The translations under genes and the position numbers were made by a program. Of a stretch of DNA of 64,000 nucleotides, positions 43,635-53,659 are shown in pieces. How positions within the stretch are numbered: position 1 is the first letter of the stretch; each line of letters opens with the position of its first letter. The notes beneath the pieces are model-generated. The model did no database searches, had not been told where the DNA came from, and saw nothing but the letters and a program-made list of their open reading frames with translations. This DNA is from Bacteroidales bacterium (GTDB lineage: Bacteria; Bacteroidota; Bacteroidia; Bacteroidales; UBA4417): positions 1 to 64,000 of the forward strand of contig JADJGZ010000004.1 in assembly GCA_016707785.1 (NCBI GenBank). The letters are read 5' to 3'.

Positions 43635-45740
43635 CTAACTTATCATGGCCCAATCTGTTTTCTTTCGGGTAAGAAAAGCAAGGTGATTAGCGATTTTACG
43701 GTTTTTTTCCAGGTTTAACCCGGGATCTTCTTCCAGGACCTTCTGCGCGTGCTGACGGGCAATCCTGAGCACAGCTTCATCTTTTATAATATTGGCTATT
43801 TTAAGGTCCATAACACCGCTCTGCTGGGTGCCCTCCAGGTCACCAGGCCCGCGTAGTTTCAAATCCACATCAGAGATTTCAAATCCGTCGTTTGTACGCA
43901 CCATGGTTTCAATACGGATTTTCGCATCGGAAGAAACTTTGAAGCCGGTCATCAGGATACAATGCGATTGATCTGCACCACGTCCCACTCTGCCCCGGAG
44001 CTGATGCAATTGTGAAAGACCGAAACGTTCAGCATTCTCAATCACCATAACAGAAGCATTCGGAACATCCACTCCTACTTCAATTACCGTGGTTGCAACC
44101 ATAATTTGCGTCTCACCAAGCAGGAACTTTTGCATCTCTTTTTCCTTCTCTTCAGGTTTCATCCTCCCATGAACCATTGAGAGTTTATATGAAGAAGGAG
44201 GAAAAATTTGTTCCAGCAATTCATATCCTTCCTGGAGATTTTTGAGGTCAAGGGTTTCAGACTCTTCAATCAAGGGGTAAACGACATAAATCTGCCTCCC
44301 TGTTGCAATTTGCTGTTTCATGAAATTGAAGACCTTTTCATGTCCATTTTCATAGAAATGGTAGGTTTTAATAGGTTTCCTTCCAGGAGGTAACTCATCA
44401 ATAACTGAATAATCGAGGTCTCCATAAACGGTCATAGCCAGGGTACGGGGAATAGGGGTTGCAGTCATAACCAGCACATGAGGCGGGGTTTCGCTTTTAC
44501 TCCACAACCTTGCACGCTGTTCAACTCCAAAACGATGCTGTTCATCAATTACCACTAAACCCAGTTGATTGAACTGAACGGTGTCTTCTATCAATGCATG
44601 GGTACCAATCAGGATATGTAATTCCCCGCTTTGAAGCAGTTTATGCATTACTTTTCGCTGGGCATTTTTAGTACTGCCTGTTAATAAGTCCACCTTTACA
44701 TCCATTCCCTGCAGAAAACGTGAAATGGTTTTATAATGTTGAGTGGCAAGGATCTCTGTCGGGGCCATCAGGCAGGCCTGGAATCCATTGTCAAGGGCAA
44801 TAAGCATACACATCAGGGCTACCAGTGTTTTGCCACTCCCAACATCCCCTTGAAGCAACCTGTTCATTTGACGGCCGGAACCCAGGTCAGTCCTGATCTC
44901 ACGGATCACTTTCTTTTGGGCATTTGTAAGTTCAAAAGGCAGAAATTTATGGTAGAATTCATTGAAAATAGCGCCTACATGTTCAAATACAACCCCTCTT
45001 ACCCTTTGTGTCCTGCTGAGTTTATAGCGTAATAATCGTAACTGGATAAAAAACAATTCCTCAAATTTCAGCCGGGCTTCAGCTTTTCCAAGTATTTCCA
45101 GGTTCGTAGGATAATGGATATTCAGAAAAGCGGATTCCCGGGAAATAAGTTTATAATCCTGGAGAATGGAAGCAGGAAGGGTTTCGGGTATGCTACCCTG
45201 CAATTGGGATATCAGTCCTTTAGCCATTTTAGAGAGGACACGGCTATTGATTCCCTTCTGTTTAATTTTCTCTGAAGTATTATATAAAGGGTGCAAGGGA
45301 TCTGCCGGACTGGCATAATATTCAGCAGCGAGTTCGAGTTCAGGGTGTGCCATATTAAACCTACCACTAAAAAGGGCAGGCTTACCAAAAGCTATAACTT
45401 CAGAACCAAGGGGATATTTGTCTTTGATCCATGAGATTCCCTGGAACCAGATTAATTCCATAGCGCCCGAATCATCCTTTAACGTCATGACGTAGCGCAT
45501 CCCACCCCCCTTTCCGATCAATTGCAGATCGGTAATTTTACCTTTTACCTGGATGTAAGCGGTATCACTATTTACTTCCCGAATTTTAAGGATACGGCTT
45601 CGATCGATATACCGGAAGGGATAATAGGTGAGCAGGTCATAATAGGTAGAGATGTTGAGTTCCTTTCGCATCCATTCTGCCCGTTTGGGGCCAACCCCTT
45701 TCAGGTATTCAATGGGAGTATCGAGCAGGTCTATGGACAT
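43635..45740 (-). CDS. recG: ATP-dependent DNA helicase RecG
   Basis: The length, 701 residues, is normal. The N-terminal wedge/OB domain (about 60-150) is followed by helicase motifs: GDVGSGKTLVALMCMLIALD (I), MAPTEILATQHY (Ia), VVIDEQHRFGVEQRARL (II, DEQH), MTATPIPRTLAMTVYGDLD (III), VATTVIEVGVDVPNA (V) and SQLHQLRGRVGRGADQSHC (VI), then the TRG-like DLKLRGPGDLEGTQQSG. RecG remodels stalled forks and branch-migrates Holliday junctions. It lies downstream of the T9SS operon but is separated from it by a terminator and has its own -7 element. Confidence 0.97.
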   Translation of the reverse strand: MSIDLLDTPIEYLKGVGPKRAEWMRKELNISTYYDLLTYYPFRYIDRSRILKIREVNSDTAYIQVKGKITDLQLIGKGGGMRYVMTLKDDSGAMELIWFQGISWIKDKYPLGSEVIAFGKPALFSGRFNMAHPELELAAEYYASPADPLHPLYNTSEKIKQKGINSRVLSKMAKGLISQLQGSIPETLPASILQDYKLISRESAFLNIHYPTNLEILGKAEARLKFEELFFIQLRLLRYKLSRTQRVRGVVFEHVGAIFNEFYHKFLPFELTNAQKKVIREIRTDLGSGRQMNRLLQGDVGSGKTLVALMCMLIALDNGFQACLMAPTEILATQHYKTISRFLQGMDVKVDLLTGSTKNAQRKVMHKLLQSGELHILIGTHALIEDTVQFNQLGLVVIDEQHRFGVEQRARLWSKSETPPHVLVMTATPIPRTLAMTVYGDLDYSVIDELPPGRKPIKTYHFYENGHEKVFNFMKQQIATGRQIYVVYPLIEESETLDLKNLQEGYELLEQIFPPSSYKLSMVHGRMKPEEKEKEMQKFLLGETQIMVATTVIEVGVDVPNASVMVIENAERFGLSQLHQLRGRVGRGADQSHCILMTGFKVSSDAKIRIETMVRTNDGFEISDVDLKLRGPGDLEGTQQSGVMDLKIANIIKDEAVLRIARQHAQKVLEEDPGLNLEKNRKIANHLAFLTRKKTDWAMIS

Positions 45741-45757
45741 TGGGAAAGATAATCATA

Positions 45758-45765
45758 CAAAAATA
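45758..45765 (-). promoter_or_regulatory. -7 promoter element of recG
   Basis: The minus strand reads TATTTTTG (TAnnTTTG), 17 bases before the recG ATG and just after the gldN terminator stem. Confidence 0.4.
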
Positions 45766-45802
45766 AGAAAACAAAAGCAGCTTTCCTGTGATGGAAAGCT
45801 GC
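45764..45802 (-). terminator. Terminator of the T9SS operon, after gldN
   Basis: A perfect 10-base-pair stem (GCAGCTTTCC/GGAAAGCTGC) with a 6-base loop is followed on the minus strand by TTTTGTTTTCTT. It lies 28 bases after the gldN stop. Confidence 0.8.
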
Positions 45803-45829
45803 CTGGTTATGATTGAATATCAACAGGGA

Positions 45830-46702
45830 TTAGTATTCCCAGAGTTGTTGTTCGAAGTTAAAGAGATCGCTCTTGATTCTTTCTGATTCCAGCATGGCAT
45901 CTATACCAAGTGCATATTCAGCAATGATTCTATCGTAGGTATTATCCTCCTTATAGATATAGCTGCTAAACATACGTTTCCAGAAAAAGTCGTCATAGGT
46001 CATTTTAGCAGCACCATTGAAGCGGTTAAACACTTCAGATTTAGCAAAAATGGGACGGGCTTCCGGGAAATAGATCCAGAACAATGGTTTGGTACCTTTA
46101 AAATCACCTTTGGAATCCAGCTGATCAACGATCGGGCAAATGCCAATGATGCGCACTTCCATCATAGATCTCTGTTTATCGAAGAACCAGTCTTCCTTGA
46201 TCCTGAATTTCTTTACATCAGTAGGTTGGAACTTCTTTACGATAACGGTATCATAAAAATCGTATGGCGGATAGTCACGCTGTAATTGCATGGTATCAGC
46301 TTTCTCAACCTTTGCCATGATCTCCTTGAAAGATAAGGGGATAATAAACTCATCAGTAACAGAGGAAGCATCATAAGCAGTAATACTACCTTCTTTCATG
46401 GCATCCATAAGAACGGTCATGAAACTTTTCCAGTTATTATGAGGAGTTTCAGGGAAATACATGGGTTGATTCATCTTTTCCCTAAGGTCGATTACCCGCC
46501 AGATCCTTTTTTCCCAGACGTAATCAGCCTGACGGATCCAGGGATATGGAATCGGCTTCTTTTCAAGTTTGTCAGCCTTGTCAACCACTCCATCTCTAGG
46601 CGGAGTGTTCAGCATTTGCTGAGCAAAGGTACTTGCAGACGCAACCAGCATAAACAGTACCAGGAATAAAAGCAATTTCTTCATGTTACCAGAGGCTAAC
46701 AA
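45830..46702 (-). CDS. gldN: T9SS ring protein GldN/PorN
   Basis: The 290-residue protein has a signal peptide (about residues 6-27, LLLFLVLFMLVASASTFAQQ). Family segments are PWIRQADYVWEKRIWRVIDL-REKMN at the start of the mature part, YFPETPHNNWKSFMTVLMDA, KKFRIKEDWFFDKQRSMMEV-RIIG and GTKPLFWIYFPEARPIFAKS. GldN/PorN binds GldK/PorK and forms the large periplasmic ring under the outer membrane in T9SS. It starts 4 bases after the gldM stop. It is the last gene of the operon, with a strong terminator behind it. Confidence 0.95.
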   Translation of the reverse strand: MLASGNMKKLLLFLVLFMLVASASTFAQQMLNTPPRDGVVDKADKLEKKPIPYPWIRQADYVWEKRIWRVIDLREKMNQPMYFPETPHNNWKSFMTVLMDAMKEGSITAYDASSVTDEFIIPLSFKEIMAKVEKADTMQLQRDYPPYDFYDTVIVKKFQPTDVKKFRIKEDWFFDKQRSMMEVRIIGICPIVDQLDSKGDFKGTKPLFWIYFPEARPIFAKSEVFNRFNGAAKMTYDDFFWKRMFSSYIYKEDNTYDRIIAEYALGIDAMLESERIKSDLFNFEQQLWEY

Positions 46703-46705
46703 TAA

Positions 46706-48262
46706 TTATTGAATAGTGATGATGATCGAGTTAAGTTTGCGGTTTTTACCATCAGGACCCTTGGCATAAATATCTTCAAATGATACCTTAGATCCACGTT
46801 TACATTCCTTGATAAAAGTCCGCATATCTTCTGAAAGTTTGTTCCCGACACCTTTGTAATCAATGACATCTCCCTTTCGGTTACCAGAGAAGGTGTATGA
46901 TGTGATCACAAAGTTCAGGTCAAAATCGAAGTCAGCAGGCATACGAGGTATTAATGCGGAAGCTGCAAGAACTTCCCTTGCTACGGTACCCCCATCAGTA
47001 TTGGCTATAAAGGCATTAGGAGAAGGAACATTTTTCACCCTGAATTCGAAGGAACCCATAGGTTTCACTTTATCTCCAACCTTAGCGGTAACTGAAACAA
47101 TGGCTTTTCCAGGCTGGGTAACACGAGCCACCCATCCACTGGCAGTACGAACCAGGCTTCCCTGGGAAATATTCGCAGTGATTTGTGCATCTGATACACC
47201 ACCGGCAGAGATAGAAACCGGGTTATCCACAGAAGCATACAATACATTCATTTTGGTTGGAGCGACTGTGAGTGATGGAGGAGCCACGATATAAGTGAAC
47301 TCAACCGGGTAAGGTTTAATCTCGCCATCAGGTGATTTAAACATCACATTACCGGTTACTTTCTTTTCTCCGGGAGCGGTTGCAGGAAGTTGAACTTTTA
47401 CTTTTCCGCCTTCACTACTGTAACCACGTCCACCAATATTCGCAGTAAAATCCTGCTTGGTATCCATGGCAGTTACGAAAACTTCAGCTTCATAGCTGTC
47501 TCCCATGAAAACATACTGACTTTTCGGAACTACGGTAGCTCCTACCTGGTCAATCTTGAAATCGGTAGCACCAATCTGGCTCATAAAATGGGTTACAACA
47601 TCCTGTTCAGCATTCTGAACTTCAGCAATCAGCTTATTAAGGATAGTTACATCAGCCGCAAGAATGGTACGGTAGAAGTTATACATTTCCCAGTTCTGCT
47701 TTTTCCCGCTGGCGTTGTAAAATGGCCCATCAGTATCAAGGCCTATTTTGATCATATCCCTTTTATCTGCATCAACCAGTTTGATAATGTCACTTTTATA
47801 TTTGATGATCTTATCTTTCAGTTCACGGGATTTACCTTTAGAACCATCTTCGGAAGTACCGATAAAAAAAGCGGTGGTCTGGTCGTATTTATCTTTTCCT
47901 TTAAGTTCCCTTAAAGTAGATTTTTTAGCTTCTTCAAGAGGGATTCTTTCGGAGAAGGCAATCATATCATACTTGAGATTGATGATATATTGCTTCATTT
48001 CTTCTGAAAGCTTTTTTACCTCTTTGGCCTTGTTATAGAATGGGCCAACTTTATCAGGGTTCTGGAGATTCTGTTTTTCAAATTGCCCGTAAAGGCTTTC
48101 TGTCTTTTTTCCAAATATCTGGTTCGTGGTTTCCATGCTATCATTAACGACCAGGAATGCATTCAGGATCTCTACAGATACATTCAGTGCCAGCAGCGCT
48201 GTGAGCACTAAATACATCATCGCGATCATTTTTTGTCTTGGCGTCTCTTTATATCCAGCCAT
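46706..48262 (-). CDS. gldM: T9SS motor protein GldM/PorM
   Basis: The 518-residue protein starts MAGYKETPRQKMIAMMYLVL, TALLALNVSVEILNAF, the single N-terminal membrane helix that sits in the GldL bundle. The rest is periplasmic: an N-terminal helical domain (about 35-225), then Ig-like domains D2-D4 (for example IVAPPSLTVAPTKMNVLYAS and the C-terminal FVITSYTFSGNRKGDVIDYK). It transfers proton-motive-force energy from GldL to the GldK/N ring. It begins 49 bases after gldL. Confidence 0.96.
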   Translation of the reverse strand: MAGYKETPRQKMIAMMYLVLTALLALNVSVEILNAFLVVNDSMETTNQIFGKKTESLYGQFEKQNLQNPDKVGPFYNKAKEVKKLSEEMKQYIINLKYDMIAFSERIPLEEAKKSTLRELKGKDKYDQTTAFFIGTSEDGSKGKSRELKDKIIKYKSDIIKLVDADKRDMIKIGLDTDGPFYNASGKKQNWEMYNFYRTILAADVTILNKLIAEVQNAEQDVVTHFMSQIGATDFKIDQVGATVVPKSQYVFMGDSYEAEVFVTAMDTKQDFTANIGGRGYSSEGGKVKVQLPATAPGEKKVTGNVMFKSPDGEIKPYPVEFTYIVAPPSLTVAPTKMNVLYASVDNPVSISAGGVSDAQITANISQGSLVRTASGWVARVTQPGKAIVSVTAKVGDKVKPMGSFEFRVKNVPSPNAFIANTDGGTVAREVLAASALIPRMPADFDFDLNFVITSYTFSGNRKGDVIDYKGVGNKLSEDMRTFIKECKRGSKVSFEDIYAKGPDGKNRKLNSIIITIQ

Positions 48263-48311
48263 ATTCCTAAAATTTCAGTGTTAATCAGTTAATGTTGCTG
48301 TGATATAAAGA

Positions 48312-49358
48312 TTACTTGTTCATGTTAACATTCATGGCAGTGAGCATATTTCCATATACCTGGTTCAGGGCAGAGACGCGCTTGGTAAGTTGGTCAATTT
48401 CTTCCTTGTATTTGGTCATATTACCGGAGGAATCACTCATGCTTGCCAGGAAGGTATTAACAGTAGTCCTGAGCTTATTGGTTGATTCGATCTGTTCATT
48501 GGAACTCTGAAGCTGTAATTCGTATATTGCATTGAGAGCAGTAAGATTTTTTGAAATCTTCTGGAGCTGCTCATTATATGATTTTGAATCAAGAGCACTG
48601 AAGTTAAGGGCTTCAGCAGATTTTCCAAGCAATTCTGCACTCTGATTATACTTTTGAGCAAGTTTATTGGCAGATTCCGTAGCCATAGCCATTGTATTGG
48701 AGAACTGCTCTGTTGCTGACATTTCTTTCTTGATAGCGGCAGAAACTTCAGTATAAACGGTAGCAAGGGTTCCGGCTGAGGTTGCAGCAGATTTCACGCT
48801 ATTTGAGAATTCACCCACAGTGGAAGCATCCTGGTTCAGGACTTCAGCGGTTTTCTTATAGGAGTTGCTTAGTTCACCTGCTGACTTACTGGCATCTTTA
48901 ACAGATTTGGTAAATTCATCGGTAGCCACAGCTGTGCTTGTGATGTCAGACATTTTACCAACATTCTCACTCATCTTACGCATACCATCGCCTAAGCTTT
49001 CAATAAGTTCAGGACCAATTTTAGCTTTGCTGAGCATATCATCCAGATCCTGGGAAACGGTTTTCCCGGTTTGACCTTTTCTGGGAGCTGCTCCCGGGGT
49101 ACCGGCACCACCGTGGTACATTCCGGCTAATTCGGGATACACAAGACTCCAATCGGGTTCTACGTGAGGAGGTTCAAAAGCAGAGAAGAAGAAGATCAGC
49201 GCTTCTGTAGTCAAACCAATGATGAGCATGATATCTGCCCCAGTGTAATGGTTGATTTTGAAAAGTGCACCCATGATAACAAGGGCAGCTCCCCATCCAT
49301 ACACTTTGGACATGAAATTCTTATAAAATCTGCTTGAAACGAAACTTGATAAACTCAT
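48312..49358 (-). CDS. gldL: T9SS motor protein GldL/PorL
   Basis: The 348-residue protein has two transmembrane helices near the N-terminus (about 18-32, WGAALVIMGALFKINHYTG; about 38-57, MLIIGLTTEALIFFFSAFEP). The glutamate in the second helix is the expected proton-coupling residue. The long C-terminal part is a coiled coil rich in S, A and K (about 110-340) and longer than in Flavobacterium GldL, closer to the Porphyromonas PorL type. With GldM it forms the 5:2 rotary motor powered by proton flow. Confidence 0.95.
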   Translation of the reverse strand: MSLSSFVSSRFYKNFMSKVYGWGAALVIMGALFKINHYTGADIMLIIGLTTEALIFFFSAFEPPHVEPDWSLVYPELAGMYHGGAGTPGAAPRKGQTGKTVSQDLDDMLSKAKIGPELIESLGDGMRKMSENVGKMSDITSTAVATDEFTKSVKDASKSAGELSNSYKKTAEVLNQDASTVGEFSNSVKSAATSAGTLATVYTEVSAAIKKEMSATEQFSNTMAMATESANKLAQKYNQSAELLGKSAEALNFSALDSKSYNEQLQKISKNLTALNAIYELQLQSSNEQIESTNKLRTTVNTFLASMSDSSGNMTKYKEEIDQLTKRVSALNQVYGNMLTAMNVNMNK

Positions 49359-49434
49359 GATTGACTTGTTTTTACTGTTTTAAGTTAGAGTTGACTACGG
49401 CACTTAATCAAATTATCAGCCTTTGGTAATTGTA

Positions 49435-50793
49435 TTAATTATAAATTCTTGAAGCCCGGGAAGGATTGTCATCTTTCTGACGGCCCATAAAGTCCTGAAC
49501 GCAGCGGAAACCAATATAACATTTGGATGAATCCTGATATTCATAATTCCTGGTTGATACCTGAAGATAATAGGCGATATCCTTCCATGAACCTCCACGA
49601 ACGAGTTTCCTTTTGAGAGCTGGGGGATCATCTTCCTTAGCATTATAAAGATAGGTAGGGTTCATATCCCAGGTAAACTGGTTGGCTGATTCATCCCATG
49701 CATCGGCACACCATTCAGAAACGTTTCCTGACATATCATACAGGCCAAAATCGTTAGCCGGGTAATGAGCAACTACTATCGGACGAGCACCGCCATCATC
49801 TATATAATTCCCGCGAAGTGGTTTGAAGTTAGCAAGGAAACAGCCTTTGTCGTTACGGGTATAAGGACCTCCCCATGGATATGGAGACAATGTATTTCCG
49901 CCACGTGCAGCCCATTCCCACTCAGCTTCGGTAGGAAGTCTGAATTCATTGGGGATAGCGCTCTTACGACGGGCATGGAATGACTCAAGAAGTCGGGTAC
50001 GCCAAACACAGAAAGCAGAAGCCTGTTTCCAATCAACACCAACAACGGGATAATTATCGTAAGCAGGATGCCAGAAGTATCTTTGAGCCATAGGATCGTT
50101 GTAACTGTAGGCATAGTCATGCAACCAGGCAAGGGTATCAGGATAAATATTTATCACTTCTTTCCTGACATATACTGAACGATCTTTCATTCCCTGAGGA
50201 CGATTGGCGAAAGAGGCATTTTTTGAATCACCGGCCTGGTTATAGTCTTTTTTCGAAGCTGCTAAAAGATCAACGAAGTAATATTCGTAGAATAATTTCC
50301 TGGTATCAATTTCTTTCTTCCTGAAGTACCTTTCATGATCGGGAAGGAACATCTGTTCCAGGGATTCCCGGTTTTCTTCGGCAGTCCAGTCAATTTCTGC
50401 ATCCCAGTTAAGGAAAGGAGGATCATAGGTTTCTCCTGTTTTCTTATTTTCAGAGATGAGGAATTCTTCTGCATTTACCTCCCCAAGAATCCTGCGGGCG
50501 ATGGAATCACGAACCCAGTATACAAACTGGCGGTACTCATTATTCGTGATTTCAGTTTCATCCATCCAGAATGCAGTAACCGTAATGGTCCTGGGATTGT
50601 TGAGATGTGCATAGGGTACATCCTGATCTCCCGAACCCATTGTATAACTTCCCATAGGAACATAAGTCATACCGAATGGATCGGGTTGATAGAACTTTTC
50701 CCTTTTCTCAACGCCGATCAATTCACCGTTTCCGGTATTTCGACAACTAGCCATGAGAATGATCACAAGAGAAATGAAAAGCAGTTTCTTCAT
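49435..50793 (-). CDS. gldK: T9SS lipoprotein GldK/PorK
   Basis: The 452-residue protein starts with a lipoprotein signal (MKKLLFISLVIILMASC). It has a formylglycine-generating-enzyme-like fold without the catalytic function: MTYVPMGSYTMGSGDQDVPY, VVGVDWKQASAFCVWRTRLL, LPTEAEWEWAARGGN, FGLYDMSGNVSEWCADAWDE, LVRGGSWKDIAYY and CYIGFRCVQDF. GldK with GldN forms the outer-membrane-associated ring. It is followed by gldL after 76 bases and preceded by the PorP/SprF gene on the same strand. Confidence 0.95.
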   Translation of the reverse strand: MKKLLFISLVIILMASCRNTGNGELIGVEKREKFYQPDPFGMTYVPMGSYTMGSGDQDVPYAHLNNPRTITVTAFWMDETEITNNEYRQFVYWVRDSIARRILGEVNAEEFLISENKKTGETYDPPFLNWDAEIDWTAEENRESLEQMFLPDHERYFRKKEIDTRKLFYEYYFVDLLAASKKDYNQAGDSKNASFANRPQGMKDRSVYVRKEVINIYPDTLAWLHDYAYSYNDPMAQRYFWHPAYDNYPVVGVDWKQASAFCVWRTRLLESFHARRKSAIPNEFRLPTEAEWEWAARGGNTLSPYPWGGPYTRNDKGCFLANFKPLRGNYIDDGGARPIVVAHYPANDFGLYDMSGNVSEWCADAWDESANQFTWDMNPTYLYNAKEDDPPALKRKLVRGGSWKDIAYYLQVSTRNYEYQDSSKCYIGFRCVQDFMGRQKDDNPSRASRIYN

Positions 50794-51010
50794 TGCAATT
50801 TATTTTTATTTTGACTCCCTATTACCCTGTTAGTTAGGCCAGAAAACCTAATGCACTGTAATTATGTTATTTCCATCCCACTTTTCACCTCTTCCCGGGT
50901 AATCAGACATCACTTTAGTATGCAGATAACGAGGTTTATTTGGCTTTAGTATATTTTCCTTTTTTATTTTTCAACCCGCAAATGTAATGACATCAAGTTT
51001 ATCCGCCAAA

Positions 51011-51982
51011 TTATAAGAATCTTGTATTCCGATAACCTGTTCTAACTTTTTCCCTTTCGATCTTGAAAATATACCTGACCATAATTTCGTGACTTCCTGT
51101 TGCTCCTACCCTTGAAGTTGGAACATCATATGAATATCCGACATCAATATCGTTAAATTTAAAGCCTACCATTAAAGCAAATGCATCATTGATGCGATAG
51201 CTTGCCCCTCCCCATATTTTTTTGTTATAGGTCGCCAATGCATTCACATCGGCCTGCATAGTGTTCCCATCCGATTTCAGATAAAGAGATGGGGTAAGGA
51301 CGTATCCCGGGAATGCCGGGAAAGTAAAGTCATAACCTCCTGTCAGGTAATAATGCCTGCGCAGTTTGAACTGTCCGGTTTGCCCTGATTTTGCCAGGAA
51401 TTTTGAGGACTCCAGCAATTGAGTGGAAGAAGCAGATAAATAATATTTTGGTGCTGCCATATAGAAACCGGCAGAAAGGTCAGTGAAAATTACCCCTTCG
51501 GAAGAAGTAAACCCGGTTATCGCCGGATCATCAGGATTTACCACCTGTAAGTTATCCCCGAAATCCACTGATTTATTCAGAAAACTTCCGTTGATACCGA
51601 AACCCATCCTTGTTGCTCCTTTGGTCGTATGATAAGCATACCCGATTTTCAGGGTCATATCTTTGAAAAAGCCGTATTTATCCTGCACAATTGAAAGCCC
51701 AACCCCTCCATGAAGTAAACGGATCGGAGCATCCGCCGAAACCACAAAAGTTTCAGGAGCTACTTTATTCCCATTGTCATCTTTGAATCCCAACCACTGT
51801 TCCCTCAATAATCCGGTAACACATATTCCTTCTGTCATACCAAAATGGCCAGGGTTGACCGATGACAGATTGAACATATTTTGCGTAAACTGCGGTTCCT
51901 GCTGGGCGGATAAACTTCCACCCCATAAGGAGACTAGCAGCATGGCACAAAAAAGTATATGGGTAGAAATCTTATTCAGCAT
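51011..51982 (-). CDS. porP: PorP/SprF family T9SS outer-membrane protein
   Basis: The 323-residue protein has a signal peptide (about residues 8-26, ILFCAMLLVSLWGGSLSAQQ) followed by EPQFTQNMFNLSSVNPGHFG, the typical PorP/SprF start. Strands such as GATRMGFGINGSFLN and WGGASYRINDAFALMVGFKF follow, and the C-terminus is GSHEIMVRYIFKIEREKVRT. PorP/SprF proteins are outer-membrane barrels that serve as surface anchors or attachment factors for T9SS components. Its place directly upstream of gldK fits the canonical order porP-porK-porL-porM-porN. Confidence 0.93.
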   Translation of the reverse strand: MLNKISTHILFCAMLLVSLWGGSLSAQQEPQFTQNMFNLSSVNPGHFGMTEGICVTGLLREQWLGFKDDNGNKVAPETFVVSADAPIRLLHGGVGLSIVQDKYGFFKDMTLKIGYAYHTTKGATRMGFGINGSFLNKSVDFGDNLQVVNPDDPAITGFTSSEGVIFTDLSAGFYMAAPKYYLSASSTQLLESSKFLAKSGQTGQFKLRRHYYLTGGYDFTFPAFPGYVLTPSLYLKSDGNTMQADVNALATYNKKIWGGASYRINDAFALMVGFKFNDIDVGYSYDVPTSRVGATGSHEIMVRYIFKIEREKVRTGYRNTRFL

Positions 51983-52376
51983 GGTTTAAACAGCTCCGAA
52001 AAGCGCGGCTAAAGTAGTAATAATTTATTTTCTCAGACACAGTTTATTATAGGTTTCATGAATATTCTCTCCATTACTTCCAAACTTCAACCTTAAACCC
52101 AGGCTATTGATTGATTAGAAACGCTAAACCCAGTCAGAGTATTGTTAATTAAAATAATTTAAAAAATAATTAATATTTATTTCATTGATTATGTGACTGT
52201 TATAAAATATTTTCATTTTTTTTCGTTTTCTTGTATTACCTTTTTAAGGATTCCACATTAATGATATAAGAGCAACACTTAGCTGTCTTTTTAAAAAGTT
52301 CTTTCATAAGATGATTTATTAACAGCTAAAAGTTAATAAATAATTTAAAAAAGTTAAGTAACGGATTTTTATACAA

Positions 52377-52510
52377 TAATTTTGCTCAGGAAAACAAACG
52401 GAAATCACAGCCAGTCTGGGATTCCAATAACGATAAGGTTAATTAAATCATAGTTTGGGTTTTTGGTTAATTGATCTAAGGGGCAGCATTCGCTGCCCCT
52501 GCCTATTTTA
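52377..52510 (+). ncRNA. Candidate small RNA upstream of the YitT genes
   Basis: The 759-base gap between porP and the first YitT gene has no open frame. Within it, TAATTTTG at 52377-52384 matches the -7 consensus. About 95 bases later a perfect 8-base-pair GC-rich hairpin (AGGGGCAG/CTGCCCCT, 52479-52500) is followed by GCCTATTTTA. A transcript of about 110 bases would fit between them. The U-run is interrupted, so the terminator is imperfect. It is only a candidate. Confidence 0.35.
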
Positions 52511-52741
52511 TGGCATTTCCAATTCAGCGATATCATTATATAATTCAGATATATATGTTATAATTATCTCAATATCAAATCAATAAATTCCTACATTAGT
52601 TCTGCCAAACAACCTTGAACGGATTCAGATTTTTAAAATCAGTGAAATTTTAGTTGTCAGCTTTTCAAGGCTGAATTTGTGTCTCTTGTAAAAGTTCAGA
52701 ACTTTGCATCCTGAATTCATTTCTCATTAAACGATATTCCT

Positions 52742-53659
52742 ATGCAAATCCAGTCAGAAAAAGTATTTTCCAGGAAGTGGTTCCTGAGCTATACCCTGAT
52801 AATCCTTGGCTCATTTATCCTGGCTGCAGGGTTTGTGTTTTTCATTTCTCCTTATCGCATTGTACCGGGAGGGGTATATGGGATTGCCATCGTCATTCAC
52901 CACATGACTAAAGGAATGTTTGACTGGGCTCCGGAGGGACTTCCTATAGGATTGATGGGTTTAATTATGAATATCCCGCTCACCATTATTGGAGTTAAAG
53001 TATTGGGACCCAGATTCGGGATAAAGACAGTGGTTGGATTTGTTCTTTCTTCTGTTTTTATGGATGGAATCACCTATTTCTGGGGAGAGGCTCCATTGGT
53101 AGTGGGAGATGCTCTCCTGTCTTCAATCTTTGGCGGCGTTCTGGTAGGTATAGGATTAGGCATGATTTTCAAAGCCAAAGCTACTTCCGGGGGCTCAGAT
53201 ATTATCGCTATGATTATAGCAAAATATACAAGTCTGCCATTGGGGCAATTAATGATTTATGTTGATTCGGTGATTGTACTTATCGGACTTGTCGTATTTG
53301 CCGACTGGAAAATCCCTTTGTACTCCTGGATAGTGATCTTTGTAACCGGAAAAGTGATTGATGTTGTTTTACAAGGAATCAGCTACGATAAGACCCTGTT
53401 TATCATTTCAGAAAAATATGAAGAGATCAGGGAAAGAATCATTGTAGACCTGAATCGCGGGGGTACCTATATTCCGGGGAAAGGAATGTTTAATGGCTCT
53501 GATAAAACCATTATCTTCACCGTAGTGAACAGAAGAGAGATGGCTATACTTGAAGAATTCATCCATAAAATTGATCCGCATGCATTTGTAACAGTTCTTG
53601 AAGCCAATGAGATCCTGGGTGAAGGTTTTAAATCGCTAAAAGAAAAGATTGAAGAATAA
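52742..53659 (+). CDS. YitT family membrane protein, first paralogue
   Basis: The 305-residue protein has six or so membrane segments in the DUF161/YitT_membrane region (1-215), with RIVPGGVYGIAIVIHHM, KATSGGSDIIAMIIAKYTSL-PLG and DWKIPLYSWIVIFVTGKVID. The C-terminal DUF2179 domain (about 215-300) shows DKTLFIISEKYEEIRERII and EFIHKIDPHAFVTVLEANEI. YitT proteins are thought to be transporters or membrane components of unknown substrate. It is followed by a second paralogue on the same strand after 161 bases. Confidence 0.88.
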   Translation: MQIQSEKVFSRKWFLSYTLIILGSFILAAGFVFFISPYRIVPGGVYGIAIVIHHMTKGMFDWAPEGLPIGLMGLIMNIPLTIIGVKVLGPRFGIKTVVGFVLSSVFMDGITYFWGEAPLVVGDALLSSIFGGVLVGIGLGMIFKAKATSGGSDIIAMIIAKYTSLPLGQLMIYVDSVIVLIGLVVFADWKIPLYSWIVIFVTGKVIDVVLQGISYDKTLFIISEKYEEIRERIIVDLNRGGTYIPGKGMFNGSDKTIIFTVVNRREMAILEEFIHKIDPHAFVTVLEANEILGEGFKSLKEKIEE

